Shown here: piece after piece, positions 1 through 10,641 of the stretch | Numbering within the stretch: position 1 is the stretch's first letter | Layout of the letters: every line of letters begins with the position of its first letter | From: Wolfiporia cocos | Taxonomy: Eukaryota; Basidiomycota; Agaricomycetes; Polyporales; Phaeolaceae | DNA: 64,000 bases | Reading direction: 5' to 3' | NCBI GenBank assembly: GCA_029448655.1 | Contig: JACCLO010000025.1 | Span: forward strand, 62,001-126,000 | Notes under the pieces: generated by a model | Seen by the model: the letters and a program-made list of their open reading frames with translations, nothing else | The model's database searches: none | Told to the model about the DNA's origin: nothing | Translations under genes and position numbers: made by a program

Positions 1-43
1 GGCGCGGGTTGCGGATGTAGTCGAGGTTGTGTGGGGAGGCCAT
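1..43 (-). CDS. 5' end of gag of a family-B Gypsy element, cut by window edge
   Basis: The minus strand from 43 reads MASPHNLDYIRNPR, which closely matches MAAPHTLEYVRNPR at the start of the first ORF of the fuller family-B copy (33652 downward). Only 14 codons are inside the window. It belongs to the truncated second copy of the family whose leader and 5' LTR follow at 44-1005 and 10006-10182. Confidence 0.7.
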   Translation of the reverse strand, partial: MASPHNLDYIRNPR

Positions 44-806
44 TGTATTGGAACGAAGGTGTATGTATGAAATGCAGAGTCGCGAAAAACAGCGCTACCC
101 GCCCACTGTGGATCAGCCTATAGCTGCGATCGGGGTGGTAACTAGAAACTGTTTCTCCACTCTATTCAGAGACCACCTCTTTTCAGAGGGGCGCCAAGAA
201 ACGCCAAGGGGTTTTCAGCCCAAGGCCGGCAAGTAATCTCTGCCTCCAAAACCTCGTCCAGCCCCGAAGCTAATTCGGGATACCGGGGGCACGGGATCTA
301 AACCCTTGGGATGGAGGGTCTAAAAATTATCGTATTTGGGCCAAGTGGCCGTATGGACAGGCTGTGTCGCGCCTCTTCAGCCGCCTGGTGGGGCGCTGGG
401 TTGTATAGTAACGGGGGGGCAGTAATGCCCGTATAGTTGGCGCGGTAATGCGCATAAATAGGTGCCCAGTGCCTCTGTAATCTGCCGTAGGGCCCCTTAA
501 CGCCTTTGATTATTACGCGTCGGGTGCACAATTACTACGGTGGGGGTGTAACCCAAAGCCTTTATGCCGCGTTGCACGACGGTGGCCCAGTAGCTTAGAA
601 GCAACGGTAGGAGAGGTCCCCTACACGCTGTTCACAAGTGTATTCCCCCAGAACCCTGTTCCCTTGTCCCTGGGATACGGGAGGATAAGAGTTTTAACAC
701 CCGAATCGACCGAAGTCAACTCGAGGGCGAAGAAACAATGCACTTTACCCCTAGTGCGCCGGGGTTGATCTGGAATGAACTCAGATCGGGGTGGAGACTC
801 GTCTTA
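44..806 (-). mobile_element. 5' untranslated leader of truncated family-B Gypsy element
   Basis: This stretch is collinear and highly similar to 33653-34411, the leader of the fuller family-B copy, with scattered substitutions and small indels. It lies between the LTR (starting at 807) and the gag start codon. The last 12 bases (795-806) hold the primer-binding sequence AGACTCGTCTT followed by one base and then the LTR. Short ORFs here have no recognisable product. Confidence 0.75.
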
Positions 807-1005
807 TGACACAAGCGCTATCTCAAGCAACTACTCAGGGGAATATTACTCGCGTGGAAGCGTATTCCTAGTCTGAGGCTACTCAAGGCAACAAAGGCCA
901 AGACGAGTCTGGGGTGTTCCCTGCTCGTCTGGCTGGTATATATGCTCATAGGCTGTTTGTACATGTTTGGCTACTATACAGTATTACGTAAGCTGATAGA
1001 CCGTT
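807..1005 (-). repeat. Family-B LTR, part 1 (interrupted by element 1)
   Basis: The LTR begins TGACACAAGCGC and is continuous with 10006-10182 once the 9 kb element at 1006-10005 and one copy of the CCGTT duplication are removed. Intact copies of the same junction are seen at 25530 and 34590. This copy keeps the TATA-like run that the LTR at 34412-34769 has lost. Confidence 0.9.
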
Positions 1006-1514
1006 TGACCCAAGACTTACTTTAGTTAGGTGTTGAGGTCGAAGACGTTAAAGTCGAAGTCGAGTTGGTAGAGCGAGTCAAGTGCAGCAGTAGGTATAGG
1101 CTACAGCGGCGTGTAACAGATTGATAGTTCTAAGGACTTAGGCCTTAGACGTCTCAGTTTATATACATGTAGGGCACTACCTAAGAACTGCCTGCCCTAA
1201 TGCTTGAGGGTCTGTGCGCTGAGCGGTAATGCTCAGCGTTTACAGGATGGTGCCATAATGGCGTGCTTTTGGACTAGCGTAAGCTAGATATGATAAGCGG
1301 GCTAAAGGCCGTAGAGCGTTAACGCGGGGCCGATGACCGGTTAGTTATGACTCATTCTCTAGAACATTCGAGAGGTTTCGAGAAGAGTGATGGTATCGTG
1401 GTTAGGTTTACTAACTACGTTGGATACGACTTATCTTGGGATAAGTCGTAGGAATTCGAAATAAAATGGAGTAAATCCAGGAAAAATTAGGTAAATGCCT
1501 AGAAAACTGTGACA
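1006..1514 (-). repeat. 3' LTR of element 1
   Basis: 509 bp, TGACCC...TGTGACA on the plus strand, identical by eye to 9497-10005. It contains a perfect 11 bp stem with a 4 nt loop (1425-1435 / 1440-1450), the R-start 11-mer TTGATAGTTCT at 1121-1131 and TTTATATA just beyond it. Confidence 0.95.
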
Positions 1515-1528
1515 TTACCCCCTCCTTA
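1515..1528 (-). other. Polypurine tract of element 1
   Basis: Directly inside the 3' LTR the minus strand reads TAAGGAGGGGGTAA, a purine-rich tract in the position expected for plus-strand DNA priming in an LTR retrotransposon. Confidence 0.7.
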
Positions 1529-1558
1529 GATTTTTGTCCCCAAAAAGGGTTAGTATTT

Positions 1559-4470
1559 CTACTTTCCCGTTGAACCAAAACCTCCTTCCTTTCGTGTACC
1601 CATGGATCCATACGTTCTGTCGTATGCTTTGATACCCATGATGTTTTCTTCCGGGTTGGGTGTTGGTAGAATGATCAGCTGAGCAATTTTGTCAGTGTCA
1701 TTGATATGAGCGTAGTCATTACCGAGGTTCCGGATCATGACTTTGATTTCTCCTCTATAGTCCCAGTCGAGGACACCTCCGACGACTAGTAGGTCTTTTA
1801 GAGCCATACTAGATCGTGTCATGAGTTGTCCGTAGTGCCCGTAAGGGGGCAGGAACTTGAGGCCTGTTGGTATTACTGCCAACTTCCCTGGTGGGATTGC
1901 TACGTCAGCGGTTGACTTAATGTCGTAACCGGCTGAATGTGTGGTTCCTTTGGTGGGGAATTGTTCGCCATGCTGTTCAGGGTTGAAGTCCTTGGCAAAG
2001 ATTAATTCTTTGTTAAAGACTACGTTGTCGTCGACAAAATTTCCGAAGGGGTCTCTTTTGACCCATTTAGATCCTTGTTTGAGTGGCCTTTCCGGCATCT
2101 CCTCATCTGAATCATATCCTTCAGATTCATCTTCGTCGTCTTCCCTTTGCATGGGCCAATCGTCTGGCCAAAGGTAACGATCTCCTACTTTCCAGTCAGG
2201 GTCGTCTTCGGGGTCAGCTACTGCTATTTGGTGTAGCTGTGCGTTACTAGTGTCTAAAGGGATTGTTCGTCTCCTTGTCGACTTTCTAGTAGGTTCAGCA
2301 TCGAATGACTTTGCTTTGTACTCATTGAGTATTTCGATTGCTCCGTCAAGGTTGCTTTCGGGTTCCCAGGTATCTGATTCCTGAGTTGTGTCTTTCCAAT
2401 GAATTAGGAATTCGTTCTTTCCTTGTCGTTTTCTATGACTGAGGATTGATTCGACTTCCCATTCATCGGGTTCAACCTCGTCCATTTCTGGTAGAGGTTG
2501 TTTCTGTCCCTCGATACTTGATGTTTTGTATGGGTAGAGTTTTGAGGCGTGGAAGACTGGATGGTAGGCTCTGTATTGAGACCCCATCCTTAGTTTGAAC
2601 GTTACTTTGGATAACTGTTCTATGATCGTGAACGGGCCTATTCCCCTAGGGGCTAAGCTTCGTTCCGAGTCTTGATAGTCTTTTGTTCGCAACATAACTC
2701 TGTCACCAACTTTGAAGGGTGTTTCTTTTTTCCCTTGGTCGGCGTACCATTTCCATCTTTCTCCTGCTACTAACATTGCTGCTTTCGCTTGGGATTGTGC
2801 ATTCCACCTTGCTTGTGCGATCTCGTTGAGATCTTGGTTGGGCGAGGCTTCAATGTTACTTGGGCCAGCTCTCGGGTGCCTTCCTAATTCTAAATAGAAT
2901 GGGGAATATTTGGTGGTCTCCGAGGCGACGTTGTTGTACGCAAATTCTGCTGTAGGCAAGAACTCGGTCCAGTTGTCTTTTTCGTAAGTGTTGACATAAC
3001 ACCTTAGGTACTGTTCGAGTGTTTGGTTTACTCGTTCAGTTTGTCCATCCGCTTGAGGATGGTAGGCTGTGGTCATTGACCTCTCTATTTGGAGAGTCTT
3101 ACACCAGAGCTTGAACAATTCTGAAGAGAACTGTACACCTCTATCCGAGATGATTTGTTTGGGCAATCCGTGTAGTGGATAGAACCTTTGGTACAGGACT
3201 GTTGCCAGATCCTTAGTACCGAAGCTAGAGCTTATGGGGTAGAAGTGTGCTCGTTTGGTCAAGCGGTCTACTACAACCATTATTGCGTCTAACGATTTGT
3301 TGCCTAGTTTGGACTTGGGCAGGTACATGATGAAGTCGCATGTGATTGTGTCCCAGGGTGCTTCTGGCACCGGGTTGGGCTGCAGCATGCCATAGGGCTT
3401 TTCAGACCTATTTTTCATGCGTTGGCACTGGTCGCAACTGGATACGTAGTTCTTTACGTAAGTGTTGATCGACGGCCACCAGTAATTCCTGGTTATCAGT
3501 TCGTATGTTTTCCACTGTCCGAAGTGTCCAGCGGTTGGGTGGTCGTGGTGTTGTTCCACAACCTTACGTCTGATTTCTGGTACGTCTGGAACGTAGACCT
3601 TTCCATTATGGAGGAGGAGGCCATTTTCAAAGTTCCATTGTTTCAACTCCTTTTTGAACTCTCTTGGTCCAGTGCTTAGAAGCTCTTTATACTTCTTTGT
3701 GACTTCGTCTTTGAGTAATGCTAGTCGGATTTCTTCTAGCATATCAGTCTCTAGAGTCCCTGGAACTTCCTGTTGTTCCGAAGTTATGGCTCTGACTGCG
3801 AATTCTTCAGCGAAAAATTCCGGTTTAAGGAGGATTTTGTCTCGATTATCGAGTTCCACCCCCTCCTCATGATCTGACCTCCTGGACAGAGGGTCAGCTG
3901 TGAGCATTGTTTTTCCAGGCTTATGATGAAGCTGGAAATTGAAGCGCGTTAAATAGAGCGCCCATCTCGCTTGTCTGCGAGTTAATTTTTGAGCCGTTTT
4001 GAAATAGGTCAGGTTCATATGATCTGTCCATATTTCAAAAGGCTTTTCATGACCTTCGAGATAATGACGCCATTCTTCTAATGCCCTAATTATGGCAAGA
4101 AGTTCTTTGTCATATATCTCGTAGTTTCGTTCTGGCTCTGTCATTGACTTGGAGTAGAACGCGACCGGGTGATATTTGTTATCAGTTGGGTCGAGTTGAG
4201 ATAAAACCGCCCCTGTTGCAAAGTCCGAAGCATCGGATTCAATTCTGAATGCTTGGTCTTGGTCAGGGATCCTTAGGATTGGTGCGGTTGTGAATGCTTT
4301 CTTTAATTCATCGAAAGCGTTCTGTTGGTCTTCACCCCAAGACCATTCCTGGTTCTTGCGGGTTAATGACGTTAGAGGTTTGACTATCTTTGAGAAGTCC
4401 TTTATGAATCGCCTATAGAAGTTGGCGAATCCTAAGAAGGCTTGTACTTCTTTTACTTTCCTTGGTTCAG
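1559..4470 (-). CDS. Element 1 pol, second part: RNase H, integrase, chromodomain, dUTPase
   Basis: The frame is open from the stop at 4472-4474 down to 1559. The segment starting at 4144 is 861 residues. Recognisable parts from that methionine are: end of RNase H (first 90 residues, with the YDKELLAI segment), integrase zinc finger (histidines near 200-209, CDQC at 237-240), integrase core with D270, D334 (ISDRG) and E370 (DGQTER), chromodomain at about 562-610 (ending SDTWEPESNL), and a C-terminal dUTPase at about 725-861 with SAGYD, TRSS and the glycine-rich end GGFGSTGK. The integrase-chromodomain order places it in the chromoviruses. A dUTPase after the chromodomain is an unusual arrangement. 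It would be made as one polyprotein with 4472-5971 if the single TAG were sense. Confidence 0.9.
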
Positions 4471-4471
4471 G

Positions 4472-5971
4472 CTATGCTTGGACCCTATCGTATTTTGTTG
4501 GATCCATTGCCACCTTTCCTTTGGAGATAATCATTCCTAAATATTCAATTGAAGATTGTTCGAAGAAACATTTCTCCGGCTTCGCATATAAGTCACAATC
4601 ATGGAGCCTTTTCAGAACTCCTTTGACTATTCGTCGGTGCTCCGCGAGGTCGTTTCCAAAGATGAGGATATCATCTAAATAGACGATTACTTTGCCTGAC
4701 CGAATAAAATCGTCAAGGACGTTGTTCATCATTGCTTGGAACGTTCCTGGAGCATTGCAGAAACCAAAGTACATTACGGTGGCTTCGTATAGTCCACGAT
4801 GCGTTGTAAACGCTGTTTTCCATTCGTCGCCTTTCTTTATCCGTACGTTGTTGTATCCCCATCGTAAGTCGATTTTTGTAAAGATCGATGCTTGGGCAAG
4901 TTGATCTATCAACTCAGAGATACGGGGTATCGGATATTTGTTTTGGACCGTAATGTCGTTTAGTTTTCGGTAGTCTACTACCATCCTTAAACCTCCATCC
5001 TTCTTTTTGACGAAGAATACTGGAGAGGCAAAAGGAGATTGGGACGGTTGGATATACCCTTTTGCTAGCTCCTCATCGATCCATTGGTCGAGTGAGTTTT
5101 TCTCGTTTGGAGACATAGCATAAGGTTTTGCTGGTTTAGGGAATTCTGCTCCCTCTTTGATATCAATGGCGTGGTCGTATTGTTTACGAGTTGGCATTCG
5201 ATAACTTGCTTGTTGAGAGAATACGGTTGGTCCGTATTCCTCGTATTCCTTCGGAACTAGTGTCTTCCATTTTTCAATGTCGACTAGTCCTTCTGGTTCT
5301 TTGTTGTTCAGTGTTGCTTTTACCAGCTGAGCGAACACTGTTGCGTCGTCGTCGTCTAGCGTACTAAGCCAGTTAACAAACGGGTTGATTGGTTCAGGTT
5401 CTCCTATTATATCAATAGGCAGATCCCAGATTGTTATGTCTTCACCGAGTTCGGTACTCTCTTCTTGTGAAGTCTTTGTAGGAGGTGACTTATGGATGCA
5501 TTCAGCTTTGCAGCGTGAATAGTCCATCTCTCCTTTAACCCAATCAAAGTGTGGGTTGTGTTTTCTTAGCCAGTCGTACCCGAGAATAAGGTCATGACCT
5601 TGGATTTTCATCACGGCGAGGCCGATTTTCTCTTTGTGATGTCCGTGTGTCATATATGCTTTCACCAATTTATTCATTAGACCATTCGAGTTTTTTGATC
5701 CATCCGCGTTATGAACATGCAGCGGTGGATTTAGTTCCCCTGTAACAAGTTTGTTACTTGCTACAAAGTCACTGTCTATGACTGATAATGAAGCACCAGA
5801 GTCAACTAGTGCTGTTGCTTGTACTTTCTGCCCGTATACCCAGAGTGTGACGTTGATCCTGAAGGACTTAGTCACATCATTCGCATCATTTGTTTTTAGA
5901 TAATTTATTTTCTCTGGGACCGAAATACAGGTCTTATACATGGTATGGATCGCACATGGACAAGCTTTCAC
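4472..5971 (-). CDS. Element 1 pol, first part: aspartic protease and reverse transcriptase
   Basis: 499 residues. The retropepsin motif VDSGA is at residues 56-60 and the RT catalytic YLDD at 431-434, with the surrounding Ty3-type RT blocks (FFVKKKDGGLRMV, DLRWGYNN). It ends at a TAG (4472-4474) that lies in the same frame as the downstream RNase H/integrase ORF, at a position where relatives normally have a tryptophan codon, so it looks like a single G-to-A nonsense change. The start ATG overlaps the gag stop as ATGA (5968-5971), which implies stop-start reinitiation or a -1 shift for Pol expression. Confidence 0.9.
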   Translation of the reverse strand: MKACPCAIHTMYKTCISVPEKINYLKTNDANDVTKSFRINVTLWVYGQKVQATALVDSGASLSVIDSDFVASNKLVTGELNPPLHVHNADGSKNSNGLMNKLVKAYMTHGHHKEKIGLAVMKIQGHDLILGYDWLRKHNPHFDWVKGEMDYSRCKAECIHKSPPTKTSQEESTELGEDITIWDLPIDIIGEPEPINPFVNWLSTLDDDDATVFAQLVKATLNNKEPEGLVDIEKWKTLVPKEYEEYGPTVFSQQASYRMPTRKQYDHAIDIKEGAEFPKPAKPYAMSPNEKNSLDQWIDEELAKGYIQPSQSPFASPVFFVKKKDGGLRMVVDYRKLNDITVQNKYPIPRISELIDQLAQASIFTKIDLRWGYNNVRIKKGDEWKTAFTTHRGLYEATVMYFGFCNAPGTFQAMMNNVLDDFIRSGKVIVYLDDILIFGNDLAEHRRIVKGVLKRLHDCDLYAKPEKCFFEQSSIEYLGMIISKGKVAMDPTKYDRVQA

Positions 5972-7835
5972 ATGCGATCGAAGAAGAAATCCGGGTTGAT
6001 CAATTCCGGCGGACTTCTAGCGGTTCTGGAGCCGATGGGGGCCCAGAACGAATCGGCGATTGTTGGTGGAGAGGGGGTGGCCTCCACTTCTTCGATGCGT
6101 GATACTTGAGGAGCTGTTTCAGCTTCCTTAACTACGTCAGGTACCCACGTCGTAGTGGTTACCGTCTTGACGTACTTCCCCTTACCCTTGGGTGGTGCTC
6201 CCGCGGGTGTCGTTCCTTTTTTGGCAGTGTATGCTGCCTTTTCCTCTGCCTCCGTCTTCCTCTTGCACACCTTGTATCCTGTGATACAGTTGTCGCGCCC
6301 ACACTGCGCACATTTATGCGGTGGGGCGGCCAGGAAGTACCGTTTCGACGAGGCGGCGTACTGCCAAAAGGCTCCGTCTCTGGCGTCGGCGGGGATGGTG
6401 GTGGGAGGAGCTGGGCGAGTTTTGTCACCACCGCTGGTGCCCTTTGCAGGTGCACTGGTTTGTGACGTTGTGATGGTATTATTGGAGGGTTTTTTGGACG
6501 CCTCCGTTGCCTTGGATGCCTTTGCGGCATCGTCCTTGAATATGGAGCCCGTGAGCTCGTGGCGGTACTGGACCTTGTATAGCTCGATTGCCTTGTCGAG
6601 GTATTTGTCCCAGTCCGTTGGGATCGATGATACCGCCATTACTTCGATGAGGGCGAAGGCATCGACGACCTTCTCCGGCAGACAGTCCTTCAGCTTATTC
6701 AGCATTGTGGCGTTTTCTGTCTTAGCGTGGCTTTGCAGCACACGCAGGCGGCCGGCGTATTTGAAGAAGTCGGCTTTTGCCTTCTTCTTCCCCTCTTCAC
6801 CGAAGTATTTTTCTATTTCCTTCCTCGCAATTTCTTCCTCTGACTTCTTCCCGTAGGTGTTGGTCATTTGGTCCTCGAACTCTTTCCAGGTTCCGAGGGA
6901 TTGCGAGGGGTCGGCGGCTTTGGTGATCCGGGCCTGTTGGTACTGGAAGGCCTGTCCAGTGAGAGAGCGGACCGCCTTGACGATCTGCTCCCGTTCGTTG
7001 GTGATGCCGGCGTCGGCGAAGTAAAGCTTCATTTTTTGAAGCCATTCCCTTCACCGGGGTCTTTGAGTCCTCGCCGTCAAAAGTTGGGGTTTTTCGACGG
7101 GCTGACGAATTGTGATTTGCCCTGAGGGCGCGGTTGTGGATGCGGATGTTGCAGCGAGCTGTGCTTCGAGCTGCTTGACTTGGCCTCTAGCGTTGAGAGG
7201 GCTGTGGCGGATGTGGAGGCGGCGGGTTGCTTTTCGAGTCGCTTGATGCGAGCCTCGAGAAGATCAACCGCGGTTTGGGATACGGTTGCTGTGGTGGAGC
7301 TGCTAGACTCCAGGGTTTCGATTCTTCCTTCCAGGGGCCGGATATAAGCCGTTTGAAGATCGGCTACTTGAAACATTTGCTTAAACCGCGAGTCGAGTTG
7401 GCGGCGTAGGGTGTGGACGGCTAGGTCCGTGTACGCTTGACTGACATCGACTGCGGCGTTGGTGGCGTTCCACCCTATTTCTATGGGGTCGTGGAGGGCC
7501 TCTAAGTCCCCCGTGACATCGGCTACTAGAGCCTCCCGTATGTGGGCGTCGCCCGGCCACTGGATGCTGTCGGGCACCCGTCGTCTCAAAAGGCGGTATA
7601 CGCCGTATTGGGCTGGGAGCGTGGGTACTCCCGTTGTGGTGGCCGTGATGCGGGCCGCTAGAGACATAGGCTCCATTTCTGGAACCACCGTCTCTTCCGG
7701 TTCCTGTAGGAATTCCGGTAGGTAGTTTCGAGGTCTGGTTGTTGACCTCATTGCTGTTTCGCCCCCGGGTGGCGTTGTTCCGATGGGGGAACGTGCGCGC
7801 GTGGGGGTTTGGATCGGGGATACGGTTTGTGACAT
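5968..7835 (-). CDS. Element 1 gag, frameshifted
   Basis: Two ORFs, 7835-7077 (252 aa) and 7032-5968 (354 aa), appear to be one gag. The first is Pro/Ser-rich with a coiled-coil half. The second has a capsid-like helical region and a short CxxC-containing motif (CAQCGRDNC). Between about 7076 and 7048 the coding frame passes through all three phases: one extra base in a TTTT run near 7076 and one extra A near 7048 account for both shifts, because the in-between reading (DGEDSKTPVKG) continues the gag pattern. Real mutations and homopolymer sequencing errors cannot be told apart here. Confidence 0.75.
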
Positions 7836-8051
7836 TTCTGTAGAATCAAGTGTTAGTATCTCGCACTACGGTCGTTCCGTTTCCAACGATATGGATCCCG
7901 TAATCGTTTTGAATGTAGTCAATGCCTTTGTTCATGCCGTGTTTCAACGCGTATGCATTTCTGCCATACATTTATCTGTGGGTAGTACACATTGCTGTCG
8001 TACTGTTACAACTAGGTATTTCTACGCTAGTGTTTCGGAAGATAGGTATTT

Positions 8052-9026
8052 CTACTCTATGTCCGTTAACTCGTAGCAATACACTCGTGGGAATGCTACG
8101 GGGTGTTGGGCGACTAGGCGGATTAGGAGTTCCGCCTCCATCTCGATATCGTGCTTTAAGATGATACCGTAGGTAAGTTTTTTGACGTCGCGTAAGAAGC
8201 GTCGTCGTTCGCCGTTGGTGGTTGCGCTGGTTAGACAGCAGCGCTTCCAGCTCCAAATTGCGTTCTCCATGCTGTCGTGGAGGTCGCAGAGCTTTTTGTA
8301 ATCCTCGGGGTCGTTGTAGCGGTGTCGGTCGAACTTTCGCGCTACCCCCAGGAGGTGGTTGAGGACCCTCATCGTCTGGTCCATAAGGGGCCATTCGTTG
8401 ATGCAGGCCTCCCATTGTATGGCGCTACAAGTAATGTCGCGCCAGTCGATCCAGTGGGGGAGGGTGTCGCGGATCTTCTGATCCCAGAACTGGACTACAA
8501 CCTTGTTCTGGACTCGCTTGAGTCGCTCTTCTTTTGTGAATCGACCCTCTCCCCACGTCATGTAATCCTCCAGCCGCAGCCTCTCTCGCTCGGCTTCCTC
8601 CTCTCGCTCCTTCTCTTCGCGTTGGATTCTCAGCCTTTCGGCAATCTCCGCGGCACGGGCGGCTGACTTAGCGAGTTTGTCGGCCGCGCGCTTCTGTTCT
8701 CGGGCACGTCGGATGTCGGCGCGCTTGCGTTCTTCGACGCCTTCCGCGTGGATGGCGTCGCGCTCTTCCTGTGTGAGGCGAGCGGGGATGTGGTCGACGA
8801 TGGTGTCGTGACCGGTCTGGGTTTTGGTGAGGTGGATGCGTCCTCGGCGATCTGCGCGGTACGGGCGCCCCATCTCAGCGGCAATCTCATTGAATGCCGC
8901 TTGTTGTTCGTTCGCACGACGGCCAGCTGCGGCCGCCGTGTTAGTCGACTTAGAAGGTCGACTTAGGCGGTTGTAAGGGACGGGGCCCTGGTTGATGGCG
9001 TTGGCGTTGGTGCGTTCGGCAGGCAT
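8052..9026 (-). CDS. Element 1 upstream ORF, unknown function
   Basis: 324 residues between the 5' leader and gag, with its own ATG and no frame damage. The middle (about 90-165) is a highly charged Arg/Glu-rich helix (typical run REEKEREEEAERERL). The C-terminal 150 residues are a mixed, Trp-rich region (HWIDWRD, AIWSWKR) that I do not recognise. Chromoviruses usually have no separate ORF before gag. It could be a divergent N-terminal gag segment or an accessory protein. Confidence 0.65.
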   Translation of the reverse strand: MPAERTNANAINQGPVPYNRLSRPSKSTNTAAAAGRRANEQQAAFNEIAAEMGRPYRADRRGRIHLTKTQTGHDTIVDHIPARLTQEERDAIHAEGVEERKRADIRRAREQKRAADKLAKSAARAAEIAERLRIQREEKEREEEAERERLRLEDYMTWGEGRFTKEERLKRVQNKVVVQFWDQKIRDTLPHWIDWRDITCSAIQWEACINEWPLMDQTMRVLNHLLGVARKFDRHRYNDPEDYKKLCDLHDSMENAIWSWKRCCLTSATTNGERRRFLRDVKKLTYGIILKHDIEMEAELLIRLVAQHPVAFPRVYCYELTDIE

Positions 9027-9483
9027 GACTACAGGATTACGTAAGGATCTGTAAATGAAGGAATAAAAATTCTTCGTGTTTGCTTCTTGGTGGTGTTCTT
9101 CTTAGAATCGGGGGGAGGGATACACCGAAGTTAATCGGGACTTAGGTTCGGGGATATTACATCCCACTGCGCTTCCGCATGACCTCAGATCTGACGGACC
9201 ATCTTTACGTATCTAGGCTAGAAGCCGTAGACGCCACCCTCGGAGACTTGTTAACTCCGAGGTTCCGGCTTAAACGCTAGGTTTATTCCATCAGACCTTT
9301 CCCGAAGGTAAGGTCACCCCTTAAGCCGTATGGGTCAAGGCTTTTGTGATAACGCCGAAGCGAATACCACCCGCTTAGCCCTGCGGTCCGGGCAACTCTA
9401 ACCGAGTCAGGTATTCCCCCTGATCCCACACCGCAAACTTCTGTTGATGAAGCCCCCAGGCCGAAATGGCGGGGGGGATTGTA
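9027..9483 (-). mobile_element. 5' leader of element 1
   Basis: Untranslated leader between the PBS and the upstream ORF, about 460 bp. No coding region is supported. It carries a C-run (minus strand AATCCCCCCCGCC near 9470) close to the PBS. Confidence 0.6.
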
Positions 9484-9494
9484 AGAACTATCAA
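9484..9494 (-). other. Self-complementary primer-binding site of element 1
   Basis: Plus-strand AGAACTATCAA, two bases inside the 5' LTR. It is the exact reverse complement of TTGATAGTTCT inside both LTRs (9612-9622 and 1121-1131). It does not end in the TGG complement typical of tRNA-primed elements. Tf1-type chromoviruses prime with the first 11 nt of their own mRNA, and the match here is exactly 11 nt. Confidence 0.75.
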
Positions 9495-9496
9495 AA

Positions 9497-10005
9497 TGAC
9501 CCAAGACTTACTTTAGTTAGGTGTTGAGGTCGAAGACGTTAAAGTCGAAGTCGAGTTGGTAGAGCGAGTCAAGTGCAGCAGTAGGTATAGGCTACAGCGG
9601 CGTGTAACAGATTGATAGTTCTAAGGACTTAGGCCTTAGACGTCTCAGTTTATATACATGTAGGGCACTACCTAAGAACTGCCTGCCCTAATGCTTGAGG
9701 GTCTGTGCGCTGAGCGGTAATGCTCAGCGTTTACAGGATGGTGCCATAATGGCGTGCTTTTGGACTAGCGTAAGCTAGATATGATAAGCGGGCTAAAGGC
9801 CGTAGAGCGTTAACGCGGGGCCGATGACCGGTTAGTTATGACTCATTCTCTAGAACATTCGAGAGGTTTCGAGAAGAGTGATGGTATCGTGGTTAGGTTT
9901 ACTAACTACGTTGGATACGACTTATCTTGGGATAAGTCGTAGGAATTCGAAATAAAATGGAGTAAATCCAGGAAAAATTAGGTAAATGCCTAGAAAACTG
10001 TGACA
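9497..10005 (-). repeat. 5' LTR of element 1
   Basis: 509 bp, TG...CA ends, identical by eye to 1006-1514. The predicted transcript start is at 9622 on the minus strand (see PBS entry), giving an R-U5 of about 126 nt. Confidence 0.95.
9649..9656 (-). promoter_or_regulatory. TATA box of element 1 LTR
   Basis: The minus strand reads TATATAAA, 27-34 bp upstream of position 9622, where the 11-mer complementary to the PBS begins. The spacing is what a TATA-directed start at 9622 would require, so the two signals support each other. Confidence 0.7.
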
Positions 10006-10182
10006 CCGTTTAGAGTATGGTAAACCCTATCGTAGGTGTAGAGCCACATCAAGGGTGTCCGGGGTCTGTGTAGGCACGTGTGGGGTGTTCGGGGTCCTTG
10101 CACGTGATGCATAGGCGGGCGCTTAGATAAGATAAGGGTTGTCCCTAGTCGCAAGCAAGTTGGAGAAAATCGGCTTGTGACA
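10006..10182 (-). repeat. Family-B LTR, part 2
   Basis: Continuation of the LTR at 807-1005, beginning with the duplicated CCGTT and ending CGGCTTGTGACA. Nearly identical to 25530-25676 and 34590-34769. Removing element 1 gives an LTR of about 371 bp. Confidence 0.9.
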
Positions 10183-10371
10183 CAGTATTTCATGTCCTCA
10201 CTAATCTTCTTATTTCCCATGACAAGGAGAGTGTGATAGTACGTAGAATCTAGACAATTGCAGTGGACATCGGCAAAACACGAACCCTCATATCTAGTCT
10301 GCTAACTACTGTAAATAGTAGCTCGGTAGATATATGTAGATACGAGCAGATACTACACACAGGGTACTGGC

Positions 10372-10641
10372 AGGATCAATGAGGACCGGAACATAATTTG
10401 TAGGATCAACGAGGACTGAAATACTATTTTCAGGATTAATGAGGACCGACATGTTATTTGCAGGATCAACGAGGACTGACATGTTAGTTGCAGGATCAAA
10501 GAGGACCAAAATAATATTTTCAGGACCAAAGAGGACGGACATGTGAATTGCAGGACCAAAGAGGACGGATCTATTATTTGCAGGATTACAGAGGATGGAT
10601 ATAGTCATGGCAGGACTAACGAGCACAGTAGTACCAGTGGC
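10372..10641 (+). repeat. 30 bp minisatellite, about nine units
   Basis: Nine consecutive 30 bp units of the form AGGATCAACGAGGACTGACA plus ten more bases, diverging towards the right. The ORFs that cross it are repeat artefacts. The same unit recurs inverted at about 14230-14400. Confidence 0.85.

Larger units (their letters stand above)
1006..10005 (-). mobile_element. Complete Ty3/Gypsy chromovirus (element 1), 9,000 bp, with C-terminal dUTPase
   Basis: The element has 509 bp LTRs at 1006-1514 and 9497-10005 with TG...CA ends, and they are identical by eye. A 5 bp target duplication CCGTT is present at 1001-1005 and 10006-10010. Reading on the minus strand the order is 5' LTR, self-priming PBS, an upstream ORF of unknown function (9026-8052), gag (7835-5968), and pol with protease, RT, RNase H, integrase, chromodomain and dUTPase (5971-1559), then a purine tract and the 3' LTR. 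It inserted into a family-B LTR. Gag has two apparent single-base frameshifts and pol one in-frame TAG, so this copy is probably not autonomous despite its young LTRs. Confidence 0.95.
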
